Of a stretch of DNA of 51,719 nucleotides, positions 32,534-40,792 are shown in pieces (within the stretch, counting starts at the first letter, position 1; each line of letters opens with the position of its first letter). The translations under genes and the position numbers were made by a program. The DNA is from Clostridia bacterium (GTDB lineage: Bacteria > Bacillota > Clostridia > Oscillospirales > CAG-272): contig CAAFYZ010000039.1 of assembly GCA_900767415.1 (NCBI GenBank), positions 1 through 51,719 of the forward strand, given 5' to 3'. The notes under the pieces are model-generated. The model saw only the letters and a list, made by a program, of their open reading frames with translations, did not search any database and was not told the DNA's origin.

Positions 32534-34846
32534 ATGGAAATACAAAAATGTGCAAGATGTAAAAAACGTCCCGCCGTGGTCTTTATCACCCGTCTTGAAA
32601 ACGGGAAGACCGTAAACGAGGGACTTTGCCTGCTCTGTGCAAAGGAGCTTGGCATTCAGCCGATCAACGATATGCTGAAAAAAATGGGAATCAACGAGGA
32701 CGACCTCGAAACCATGAACAATGAGGTGGAGGGGCTTCTTGCCGGGACGGATGAGTCGGTCTCCGGCGGTGATGACGGCGGAGCGCCCGCGGTCGATCTC
32801 CCGAAGATCTTCTCCGGGCTCGGGATTCCGTTCGGCACGGCAAAAGACGCGCCGAAGAAAAAAGAATCGGCATCCGCGGAAGAAAAGCCGGTGGCAAACC
32901 GTAAATTCCTTTCCGCCTATGCGACCAATCTGACGGCGAAGGCGATGCAGGGGAAACTCGACCGCATCGTCGGCAGAGAACGCGAGCTGAACCGCGTGAT
33001 TCAGATCCTTTGCCGCAGGCAGAAGAACAACCCCTGTCTGATCGGCGAGCCGGGCGTCGGCAAGACCGCCATCGCGGAGGCGCTTGCCCTGCGGATCGTC
33101 GAAGGACGGGTGCCGGAGCGTCTTCGCGATACGGAGATCTGGCTTCTCGACCTGACGGCGCTTGTCGCCGGGACGCAGTTCCGCGGGCAGTTTGAGTCGA
33201 GAATCCTCGGATTGATCAAAGAGGTAAAATCCGCAGGCAACGTCATTCTGATGATCGACGAGGTGCATAATATCGTCGGCGCGGGAGATTCCGAAGGGAG
33301 CATGAGTGCCGCGAACATTCTGAAGCCGGCGCTCTCCCGCGGCGAGATTCAGGTCATCGGCGCGACGACGCTGAAAGAATACCGTAAATATATCGAAAAG
33401 GACAGTGCTCTCGAGCGCAGATTCCAGCCGGTTACCGTGACGGAACCTTCCGTCGAAGAGACCGGGGAGATTATCAAAGGGATTAAATCCTATTATGAAA
33501 AATTTCACGGCGTAAAGATTCCGGACGAGGTGGCCCGCTTTGCCGTCTCGATGTCGGAGCGGTATATTACCGATCGTTTCCTTCCGGATAAAGCGATTGA
33601 CCTGATCGACGAGGCGGCGTCCCGTGCGGCTTTGACCTCGCCCGAACTGAATGAATACCGACGCAACGAAAAAGAACTGACGGCTCTTGCCAAGAAAAAA
33701 GAAGAGGCGGAATCCGCCGCCGACGCCGCTACGGCGGAAAAGAACGGGACGGCGGACGAAGAGCGGTATAAACTGCTCGCCGATCTGAAAGTGGAAGAGA
33801 TCCGACTGGAAGAGCGGCAGGACGAGCTTTATCCCGTCGTATCGAATCTTTCGCTCTCTCCCTCGGATATCGCCGACGTCATCGAGATCTGGACGGGGAT
33901 TCCCGCCTCGGATATCAAAAAGAACGAACTCGGAGAACTTACGAGGCTGTATGAGCGCATCTCCTCTCGCATCATCGGACAGGACGAGGCGGTGAGTGCC
34001 GTCTGTCGCGCCGTCAAGCGGAAGCGCGCGGGCGTCTCCTATCGGCAGAGTCCCGTGTCCATGATTTTTGCCGGTCCGACCGGTGTCGGAAAGACGGAAC
34101 TCGTCAAGGTGCTCGCGCGGGAACTCTTCAAACAGCCGGAGGCACTGATCCGTCTGGATATGTCCGAGTTTATGGAAAAATTCGCGGTCTCCCGTATTAT
34201 CGGCGCGCCTCCCGGCTATGTCGGTTACGACGAGGCGGGACAGCTGACGGAAAAGATCCGTCGCCGTCCGTATGCGGTCATTCTGTTCGACGAGATCGAG
34301 AAGGCACATCCCGACGTGATGAATATCCTTCTTCAGATTCTCGATGAAGGCAGGATCACCGATGCCCAGGGAAGAGTCGTCAACTTTGAAAATACCGTCA
34401 TTATTATGACGACCAACGCGGGGAGCGAGACGTCTTCCGCCATTTCCGGTTTTTCCGAGACAAAAGAAATGCAGACCAAAGAAAAGACAGAGCGTGCGCT
34501 TGCCTCTTTTCTGCGACCGGAATTTCTCAACCGCGTGGACGAGATCATCACCTTCCGTCATCTTTCCAAAGACGATTTTGTAAAGATCGCCGCCATACAG
34601 CTCGGCAATCTGCAAAAATATCTTTCGGAAGAGAAGGGAATCCGTCTTACGTACGGTGAAGAGGTTCTCTCTCTCATCGCCGATCGCTCCTATTCCGAAA
34701 AATACGGCGCGCGGAATATGCGTCGCTATATCGAGCGGAACATCGAAGACGCGATTGCGGCGGCGGTGATCGATCATTACGATAACAAACTCATCGGCAT
34801 TGCACTTTCGGTGCGCGACGGTGAAATCGTCATAGATACGCTGTGA
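32534..34846 (+). CDS. clpE: ClpE-like ATP-dependent protease ATP-binding subunit
   Basis: This is a class I Hsp100 unfoldase with two AAA+ modules. Instead of the usual Clp-N repeat domain, the 770-residue protein begins with a small zinc-binding domain (Cys6-x2-Cys9, Cys32-x2-Cys35) like McsA and ClpE. Walker A1 is GEPGVGKT (about 171) and Walker A2 is GPTGVGKT (about 513). A charged coiled-coil M-domain (about 373-440) lies between them. The C-terminal loop where ClpP-binding (I/L/V)GF is expected reads ISGF (about residues 636-639), so ClpP docking is likely but with a variant tripeptide. A MecA adaptor gene is at 2285. CtsR and McsB genes are not in view. Confidence 0.9.
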   Translation: MEIQKCARCKKRPAVVFITRLENGKTVNEGLCLLCAKELGIQPINDMLKKMGINEDDLETMNNEVEGLLAGTDESVSGGDDGGAPAVDLPKIFSGLGIPFGTAKDAPKKKESASAEEKPVANRKFLSAYATNLTAKAMQGKLDRIVGRERELNRVIQILCRRQKNNPCLIGEPGVGKTAIAEALALRIVEGRVPERLRDTEIWLLDLTALVAGTQFRGQFESRILGLIKEVKSAGNVILMIDEVHNIVGAGDSEGSMSAANILKPALSRGEIQVIGATTLKEYRKYIEKDSALERRFQPVTVTEPSVEETGEIIKGIKSYYEKFHGVKIPDEVARFAVSMSERYITDRFLPDKAIDLIDEAASRAALTSPELNEYRRNEKELTALAKKKEEAESAADAATAEKNGTADEERYKLLADLKVEEIRLEERQDELYPVVSNLSLSPSDIADVIEIWTGIPASDIKKNELGELTRLYERISSRIIGQDEAVSAVCRAVKRKRAGVSYRQSPVSMIFAGPTGVGKTELVKVLARELFKQPEALIRLDMSEFMEKFAVSRIIGAPPGYVGYDEAGQLTEKIRRRPYAVILFDEIEKAHPDVMNILLQILDEGRITDAQGRVVNFENTVIIMTTNAGSETSSAISGFSETKEMQTKEKTERALASFLRPEFLNRVDEIITFRHLSKDDFVKIAAIQLGNLQKYLSEEKGIRLTYGEEVLSLIADRSYSEKYGARNMRRYIERNIEDAIAAAVIDHYDNKLIGIALSVRDGEIVIDTL

Positions 34847-34865
34847 CGGGAAGTGAGGAAATAAA

Positions 34866-35702
34866 ATGTCAGAATGTACACACGACTGCTCGACCTGTAA
34901 AGAAAAGTGCGAAAACGAATCGCTTCTCGCGCCGGAAAACAAGGCGAGCAAAGTCAGACACGTGATCGGTGTCGTCAGCGGAAAGGGAGGCGTCGGTAAA
35001 TCTCTCGTCACCTCGATGCTTGCCGTCACCATGCGTCGGCGCGGTTATAACACTGCGATTCTCGATGCGGACATCACGGGACCTTCGATCCCGCGCGCCT
35101 TCGGACTTTCGACCGGTTGCGTGCAGGGGAGCGACCTCGGGATGTTCCCGCCGGTGACGAAGACGGGGATCGAGGTCATGAGCATCAACCTTTTGGTTGA
35201 CGACGAGACAAAACCCGTGGTATGGCGCGGTCCCGTGATTGCCGGAACGGTAAAACAGTTCTGGACCGACGTGGTCTGGAACGAGGTGGATTATATGTTC
35301 GTGGATATGCCGCCCGGAACCGGTGACGTTCCGCTGACGGTGTTCCAGAGTCTGCCGCTTGACGGTATCGTCATCGTCAGCAGTCCGCAGGGACTGGTTT
35401 CGATGATCGTCGACAAGGCGATCAACATGGCGGATCTCATGCACATTCCCGTTCTCGGACTGATCGAGAATTACAGTTATTTCACCTGCCCGGACTGCAA
35501 AAAGCAGTATAAAATATACGGTGAGAGCCATATCGACGAACTCGCCGCAAAACACGGGACAGAGGTACTTGCCAAACTTCCGATCGACCCCGAGCTTGCC
35601 TCCCTTTGCGACAAGGGCGTAATCGAACTGTTTGAAAACAGCGACATCGAGGCGGCAGCGACCAAAATCGAAGAAAAACTTTCGGCAGACGAAAACAAAT
35701 GA
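34866..35702 (+). CDS. mrp: Mrp/NBP35-family iron-sulfur carrier ATPase
   Basis: Proteins of this family carry [4Fe-4S] clusters and bind ATP. The N-terminus has four cysteines (Cys4, 8, 11, 15) in a C-x3-C-x2-C-x3-C arrangement as in NBP35-type members. The deviant Walker A is SGKGGVGKS (38-46). A CPDC pair (about residues 204-207) provides the bridging cluster ligands. MPPGTGDVPLT is the switch region. The 278-residue length fits. It follows the ClpE-like gene by 20 nt and ends at a strong terminator. Confidence 0.92.
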   Translation: MSECTHDCSTCKEKCENESLLAPENKASKVRHVIGVVSGKGGVGKSLVTSMLAVTMRRRGYNTAILDADITGPSIPRAFGLSTGCVQGSDLGMFPPVTKTGIEVMSINLLVDDETKPVVWRGPVIAGTVKQFWTDVVWNEVDYMFVDMPPGTGDVPLTVFQSLPLDGIVIVSSPQGLVSMIVDKAINMADLMHIPVLGLIENYSYFTCPDCKKQYKIYGESHIDELAAKHGTEVLAKLPIDPELASLCDKGVIELFENSDIEAAATKIEEKLSADENK

Positions 35703-35712
35703 TCCGAAACCG

Positions 35713-35757
35713 AAAAAGAGAGCCGCAGACAGATTCCTGTCTGCGGCTCTCTTTTTC
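35713..35757. terminator. Bidirectional terminator between mrp and potD
   Basis: AAAGAGAGCCGCAGACAG (35715-35732) pairs perfectly with 35737-35754 over a 4-nt loop, with T-runs on both strands. Confidence 0.9.
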
Positions 35758-35765
35758 TTTGCGCG

Positions 35766-37076
35766 TTACGCACCCGTGGCTTTTTTTGCTTTCGCCATGG
35801 CTTTATCGCGGAGGCGATAATGGCGGGAACGCTTTTTTCTGATATACACAAGATAGGTGCAGAAAACGAGAAGGGATGCGACAATGACGCCGCTGACCAC
35901 GTGTACCCAGGGTTCGATGGCACTTTCGGTCTTCAGGTTCTCCCAAAGGGTGTTGACCAGCTCCTGCGTTTCGTCATCGAAACTGTAATATACGGGATCG
36001 TACGAGTAATTCACATTGGCGTCTTCTCCGGTCAGCCGATAAAGAATATCGTATGCTTCCTCTCCCATCTCGTCAAGGTATTCTTCGCTTTCCTTGACCA
36101 GACGGTTCGGCGAGGCGTAGCCGATGTAGAGCGCGTTGGCGACCGCCGCTTCTTCCGAAAGCATGAAGTTGATATACTCTTTGGCGAGGTCGGGGTATTT
36201 TGCCGATTTCGGGATACACATCGCATCGACAAAAAAGTTCGTCCCCTCCGTCGGATAATAGAAACCGAGATTCTCGTTCTGATCCGCCATCGTGATGTAG
36301 TCACCGGCATAATACGGTGCCGCGGAGGCAGAGCCGGAGATCATCTTGTTGAAGATCTCGTCGCTGACATAGGACTGAACATACGGCTTCTGTTCGAGAA
36401 GTTTGTCGAGTGCCGTCTGCCACACGGCGGGATCCGTCGTGTTGACGTCGAGATTCAGATAGTACATCGCGGAGCCGAAGGCGTCGCGCGGGTTGTTGAA
36501 CTGCAGGATCTTGCCCTTGTATTTTTCGTTCCAGAGCAGTCCCCAGCTTTCCTTCGCCGCGTCTTCTTCGTCGATCATCGTCGTATTGTAGATGATTCCC
36601 GTCATACCGTAAGTGTAGGGGACGGAAAAACGCTGATCGGGGTCGTAGAGAAGACCCTTGTACGCATCTTCGATGTATTCGTAGTTCGGAATGTCCTTGG
36701 CGACATCGAAGGGGAGGAGCAGTCCTTCCTTTGCCATTTTCTGCAGCATATAGTCGGAGGGGAAAATGACGTCGTACGTACCCGCGCCGCTTGAGATCTT
36801 GGCATACATATCCTCGTTCGTCGCGTAGGTGGTATAGATCACTTTCACCTTATCTTTATGCGTCCTGTTGTACCATGCTTCGAATTCCGCATTGGTATCG
36901 TAAGAGCCGAGAGAGCCGTCCGAGATATATTCGCCCCAGTTGTAGACGTTGAGAACTCTGACTTCTCCTTCTTTTACCTCATCGTCAGAGGAACCTTGCC
37001 CGCACGAAGCGAGAAAAATCAGCACAAATGCAAACAAAAGTATGAAAATAATAAGGGAAATCCGATGTTTCATCAT
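35766..37076 (-). CDS. potD: Spermidine/putrescine-binding lipoprotein PotD with extra C-terminal membrane helix
   Basis: The 436-residue solute-binding protein captures polyamines for the PotABC transporter. The lipobox LASC places the lipidated Cys at 25. The mature domain starts VLNVYNWGEYI and has PSDYMLQKM, VPYTYGMTGIIYN and AGDYITMADQNENLGFYYP, which line the ligand site in PotD proteins. Unusually, the C-terminus adds a hydrophobic segment (about 390-412) and a basic tail (KKRSRHYRLRDKAMAKAKK), so the protein would be anchored at both ends. The double ATG overlaps the potC stop, with GGAGG upstream. It is the last gene of the operon, ahead of the hairpin at 35713. Confidence 0.93.
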   Translation of the reverse strand: MMKHRISLIIFILLFAFVLIFLASCGQGSSDDEVKEGEVRVLNVYNWGEYISDGSLGSYDTNAEFEAWYNRTHKDKVKVIYTTYATNEDMYAKISSGAGTYDVIFPSDYMLQKMAKEGLLLPFDVAKDIPNYEYIEDAYKGLLYDPDQRFSVPYTYGMTGIIYNTTMIDEEDAAKESWGLLWNEKYKGKILQFNNPRDAFGSAMYYLNLDVNTTDPAVWQTALDKLLEQKPYVQSYVSDEIFNKMISGSASAAPYYAGDYITMADQNENLGFYYPTEGTNFFVDAMCIPKSAKYPDLAKEYINFMLSEEAAVANALYIGYASPNRLVKESEEYLDEMGEEAYDILYRLTGEDANVNYSYDPVYYSFDDETQELVNTLWENLKTESAIEPWVHVVSGVIVASLLVFCTYLVYIRKKRSRHYRLRDKAMAKAKKATGA

Positions 37077-37882
37077 TTTTTACCTCCTGCTTTCCGTGCG
37101 CGTCTTCCGCTGCGGACATTGGAAATTACCAAAAGAGCAAAGATGGTAACGATGATCAGAGTAGAGAGCGCGTACATATCGGGCGTCACCTTTTTCTTCG
37201 TCATCGAGTAGATGAGAAGGGGGAGCGTCTGGAAGTTGGAAGACCCGACAAAGTAGGAGATGACGAAGTCGTCGAGAGACAGCGTGAACGCCATGATAAA
37301 TCCGGAGAGAACCCCGGGCAGAAGGTTCGGCAGTTCTACCTTGAAAAAAGACTGGAGCGGGGTGCACCCGAGATCCATCGCCGCCTCCGAATAGGTCTTG
37401 CCGAGATCGGTGACTCTCGGAAGAACCGAGAGAATGACATAGGGAAGAGAGAAGGTCGTGTGCGCGATCAGCATGGCGACAAAGCCGATGGAGTCGTACG
37501 CCACACCGATAATCCCGGCGACCGCGACGAAGAAGAGCATCATGGACATACCGGTCACGATATCGGGATTCATCATCGGAATGTTCGTCACCGACTTGAC
37601 GGTATTTTTGACGATCTTGTTTCTCATGCGGTAGATTCCTTCCGCCGCCGCCGTGCCGATCACGGTTGCGAGGAGAGAAGAGGTGATCGCGAGGATCAGC
37701 GTGTTGCGCAGGGCGACGAAGGTGTCGGGCGAGCTGAACAGTTCGCGATACCACATCAGACTGAACCCGGAGAAGACCGCCGTGCTGTTCTGCGCATTGA
37801 AGGAGAAGAAAATCAGCGTGATGATCGGAATATACAGAATCCCGAAAATCAGGCATAAATAAATTCTCGACAGATGTTTCAT
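37073..37882 (-). CDS. potC: Spermidine/putrescine ABC permease PotC
   Basis: The 269-residue permease has six membrane helices and the ABC-docking EAA loop (SEAAMDLGCTPLQSFFKVELP, about 171-191). The substrate-specific FSFNAQNSTAVFSGFSLMWY start matches PotC. It overlaps potB at the front (ATGA) and potD at the end. Confidence 0.95.
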   Translation of the reverse strand: MKHLSRIYLCLIFGILYIPIITLIFFSFNAQNSTAVFSGFSLMWYRELFSSPDTFVALRNTLILAITSSLLATVIGTAAAEGIYRMRNKIVKNTVKSVTNIPMMNPDIVTGMSMMLFFVAVAGIIGVAYDSIGFVAMLIAHTTFSLPYVILSVLPRVTDLGKTYSEAAMDLGCTPLQSFFKVELPNLLPGVLSGFIMAFTLSLDDFVISYFVGSSNFQTLPLLIYSMTKKKVTPDMYALSTLIIVTIFALLVISNVRSGRRARKAGGKK

Positions 37883-38691
37883 ACGATGATACCTCCGTCT
37901 TCGGGATCGGAGAATCGGTTCATGATCGAGAGCGAGATCAGGATGAGGATCATCATGACGAGAGAGATCGCCGCACCGGTATTCAATGCGCTCGAAACAA
38001 ACTGTCTTTCGATGGTATCACCGATCAGCTCGAAGGTACCGCCGCCGAGTTTTTGCGAAATGTAGAAGGTGCTGATGGAAGGAACGAAGACCATGGTCAC
38101 GCCCGAGACGACGCCGGAGAGCGACAGGGGGAAGATGACCTTGGTCATGACGCGCATCGGACTGCAGCCGAGATCGCTCGCCGCCTCCCACATGTGCTTG
38201 TCGATCTTGGAAATGCAGGTGTAGATCGGAAGAACCATATAGGGGAGAAAGTCATACACCATACCGAAGATCACGGCACCCTTCGTGCCGATGATGTGCA
38301 GTTCCGTCCCGAGGAGCTGATTCAAGAATCCGCCGTCGTCGAGGATCGCCATGATGGAGTAGGTGCGGATCAGAAGGTTTGTCCACATCGGGAGCATGAG
38401 AAGAATGACAAAGAATCTCTGCTGTGCGGGCGATGCCTTTGCCATGATATAGGCGAGGGGATAGCCGACGAGCAGGCAGACAAGCGTCGCGATGACGGCA
38501 AGTTCGACCGAGAGCAGGAAGATCTGCGAGTATTCGGTCAGACCGAAAATGTTCTCAAAGGTAAAATCTCCCACACTGTCGGTAAAAGCATAATACACGA
38601 CAATGAGCAGGGGGACGACGATGAACAGGATCGCCCAGAAGATATGGGGTGCCGCCGCGATGGAATGGAAAAGTTTGTTTTTCGTTTTCAT
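37879..38691 (-). CDS. potB: Spermidine/putrescine ABC permease PotB
   Basis: This is the partner permease, 270 residues with six helices and the EAA loop (WEAASDLGCSPMRVMTKVIFP, about 179-199). The frame is open 66 codons further upstream into potA, but that part is arginine-rich and hydrophilic. The ATG at 38691 follows GAAGGACGG and gives the normal start (KTKNKLFHS then a membrane helix). It lies 20 nt after potA. Confidence 0.95.
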   Translation of the reverse strand: MKTKNKLFHSIAAAPHIFWAILFIVVPLLIVVYYAFTDSVGDFTFENIFGLTEYSQIFLLSVELAVIATLVCLLVGYPLAYIMAKASPAQQRFFVILLMLPMWTNLLIRTYSIMAILDDGGFLNQLLGTELHIIGTKGAVIFGMVYDFLPYMVLPIYTCISKIDKHMWEAASDLGCSPMRVMTKVIFPLSLSGVVSGVTMVFVPSISTFYISQKLGGGTFELIGDTIERQFVSSALNTGAAISLVMMILILISLSIMNRFSDPEDGGIIV

Positions 38692-38711
38692 TTCCGTCCT
38701 TCGCGCCTCCG

Positions 38712-39830
38712 TCAGAATTCTTCCGCCGCATCCGCGTCGGAAAGTTGTTCGATTTCGTCGGAGAAGGTGGAATAGTCGCCGAACATACCGGAATACTTGG
38801 ATTTTTTCATGATATGAATGGCGTCCGGTTCGATAAACAGCCCAATGTGCTGTTCCGGTGCGACATAGTCCGTCGACTGGATCATCCATTTGAATCCGTT
38901 GATATCGACGATGATCTCATAATGGACGCCCTTGAAGGTAACGGCAGAGACGGTACCGGTCAGCATTCCGCGCTCGGGAGCGACGACGTCGACATCTTCG
39001 GGACGGATGACGACGTCGACCGGCTCGTTCTTGGCAAAGCCGGCGTCCACGCAGTCGAAGGTGTGCCCCGCCATGCGCACTTTTTTGTCGGCGAGCATGA
39101 TGCCGTCCACGATGTTACTTTCACCGATAAAATCGGCGACGAACGCATTTTTCGGCTCGTTGTAAATATCGGTCGGCGTGCCGATCTGCTGAATCTCTCC
39201 GTCCGCCATCACGACGATCGTATCGGACATGGAAAGAGCTTCCTCCTGATCGTGCGTGACGTAGATAAAGGTGATTCCGATGGCTTTCTGTATGTTTTTG
39301 AGTTCGTTCTGCATATCCTTGCGGAGTTTCAGGTCGAGCGCGCCGAGCGGCTCGTCGAGGAGAAGCACGCGGGGATGAGAAATCAGGGCGCGGGCGATGG
39401 CGACACGCTGTTGCTGCCCGCCCGACAGGGTGGAGACGCTCTTATTTTCAAACCCGACGAGGGCGACCATACGGAGCATTTCTTCGACCCGTTGCTCGAT
39501 TTCTGCCTCTGCCGTTTTTTTCAGCCGCAGAGGGAACGCGATGTTTTCATACACATTCAAATGAGGAAAAAGGGCATATTTCTGGAACACGGTGTTGACG
39601 TGCCGCTTGTATGCGGGTACGCCGCTGATCTCCGTTCCCTCGAAACAAAGCTGACCCTCGTCAGCCGTCTCGAATCCGCCGATGATGCGGAGCGTTGTCG
39701 TCTTTCCGCAACCGGAGGGACCGAGAAGCGTGATGAACTCTCCGTCTCTGATGTAGAGATTGATTCCGTTCAGCACTTTTTCGCCGTCAAAAGACTTTGA
39801 AATACCTTTCAACTCAATGAGTTTTGCCAT
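38712..39830 (-). CDS. potA: Spermidine/putrescine ABC ATPase PotA
   Basis: The 372-residue ATPase has Walker A GPSGCGKTTT (about 37-46), the signature LSGGQQQRVAIARAL (about 134-148) and Walker B VLLLDEPLGALD. A C-terminal TOBE domain (about 240-345) follows. A Glu/Asp-rich tail (DEIEQLSDADAAEEF) ends the protein. It is the first gene of the operon behind the promoter at 39906-39934. Confidence 0.95.
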   Translation of the reverse strand: MAKLIELKGISKSFDGEKVLNGINLYIRDGEFITLLGPSGCGKTTTLRIIGGFETADEGQLCFEGTEISGVPAYKRHVNTVFQKYALFPHLNVYENIAFPLRLKKTAEAEIEQRVEEMLRMVALVGFENKSVSTLSGGQQQRVAIARALISHPRVLLLDEPLGALDLKLRKDMQNELKNIQKAIGITFIYVTHDQEEALSMSDTIVVMADGEIQQIGTPTDIYNEPKNAFVADFIGESNIVDGIMLADKKVRMAGHTFDCVDAGFAKNEPVDVVIRPEDVDVVAPERGMLTGTVSAVTFKGVHYEIIVDINGFKWMIQSTDYVAPEQHIGLFIEPDAIHIMKKSKYSGMFGDYSTFSDEIEQLSDADAAEEF

Positions 39831-39877
39831 TTTCTTAAAATCTCAGATCCTTTCTGTTTTAAAATCATCATGTCCCG

Positions 39878-39894
39878 TGATTTCCCGGGAATCA
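39878..39894 (-). promoter_or_regulatory. Near-perfect palindrome in the potA leader
   Basis: TGATTTCCCGGGAATCA is an inverted repeat with one extra T. It begins about 5 nt after the predicted transcription start of the pot operon. It could be an operator or a small RNA hairpin; the binding protein is unknown. Confidence 0.4.
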
Positions 39895-39905
39895 TAACGA
39901 ACGTT

Positions 39906-39934
39906 ATTATAGCAAAAAGGAAACGGATTTGCAA
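39906..39934 (-). promoter_or_regulatory. Promoter of the potABCD operon
   Basis: On the minus strand TTGCAA (39934-39929), a 17-nt spacer and TATAAT (39911-39906) with extended -10 TGC. Confidence 0.88.
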
Positions 39935-40046
39935 TAGGTTTTCACAATTTTTTTTGAAAAAATTCAGATTTAATCGGAATTAGCCGAAATTAGCCGTAAT
40001 TTTTCCGTAAAAATCATGCGATTTTCTCTGAAATGCGGTGAAAATC

Positions 40047-40682
40047 TCATTTTTTCTCTTGAAATCTTCGAAAATTCTCATTTTGGCTTTCTTCGAGACG
40101 AAAGAGAAGAGAAACGAAGAAAACGCCGAAGATCCAGTACCCCTCGCCGACGGTTCCGATCAGGGCAAGAGAGAAAAAAACGAAAGAGACGGTAAGCAGA
40201 AGGGAGAGCCGCTCGGAGAAGCGTCCGGTATACCCGCGGAGCGAAAGCACCGCGCTTAAAATCTTTTCGCCGTCATAGCCGCGCACGGGGATCAGGTTGG
40301 AGAGCGCGGTAAAAAGTTCGCAGAGCGCGAAAGAGGTAAAAAACGCACGCCCGAGCGGACGCAAAAAGAAAAAGAGAAGGGAAAAGCCGAGATTCGTCAG
40401 CGGTCCTGCCGCCGCGACCGCGATTTCTTCCCGATAGGAGAGCGGTCGGGCGGGTGTACAGATTAACCCGTTCAGACGGGCGGAAAACCGCCCGCCGCGG
40501 ATTCCGAGCAGAGAGAGCGCGAGAAGATGCCCGCCCTCGTGCATCAGTGCCGACGTCAGCGTCATGAGAGCGAGGGACGGCGCGTCAAACCCGAAGAGAA
40601 GGAGAAGGAAAAACAGAAGGGTCAGGATTCGTTCCGTATAGGCGAGAATCCGAATCCTCTTTTTTCTCTTGTCAATATTCAT
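40047..40682 (-). CDS. Site-2-protease family membrane metalloprotease (M50)
   Basis: M50 enzymes cleave substrates inside the membrane. The 211-residue protein has the zinc motif HEGGH (48-52) in a membrane helix and the second motif region NLIPVRGYDGEK (about 127-138), corresponding to the family's NPxxDG Asp ligand. About five hydrophobic segments are seen. The ATG at 40682 follows GGAAGG; an upstream GTG three codons earlier is less likely. SpoIVFB is one family member, but nothing here ties this gene to sporulation. It sits alone between the pot operon and the divergent lipoprotein gene. Confidence 0.82.
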   Translation of the reverse strand: MNIDKRKKRIRILAYTERILTLLFFLLLLFGFDAPSLALMTLTSALMHEGGHLLALSLLGIRGGRFSARLNGLICTPARPLSYREEIAVAAAGPLTNLGFSLLFFFLRPLGRAFFTSFALCELFTALSNLIPVRGYDGEKILSAVLSLRGYTGRFSERLSLLLTVSFVFFSLALIGTVGEGYWIFGVFFVSLLFRLEESQNENFRRFQEKK

Positions 40683-40741
40683 AAAAAGCACCTTCCTTTC
40701 CTGTGCAAAAGGACGAAAATCGCAAATGCGAAGAGAACTTC

Positions 40742-40770
40742 TTGCAAACCGCGGGGGTATATGTTAAAAT
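40742..40770 (+). promoter_or_regulatory. Promoter of the BspA-like lipoprotein gene
   Basis: TTGCAA (40742-40747), a 17-nt spacer and TAAAAT (40765-40770) with extended -10 TGT. The start codon follows 22 bp later with AGGGGAG as ribosome binding site. Confidence 0.82.
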
Positions 40771-40792
40771 ATATAAAGTAATTTAGGGGAGT

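Noticed and set aside
32492..35032. 846-codon minus-strand open frame opposite the ClpE-like gene
   Set aside because: It is a shadow of the ClpE-like coding sequence; low-complexity His/Arg-rich product with no motif.
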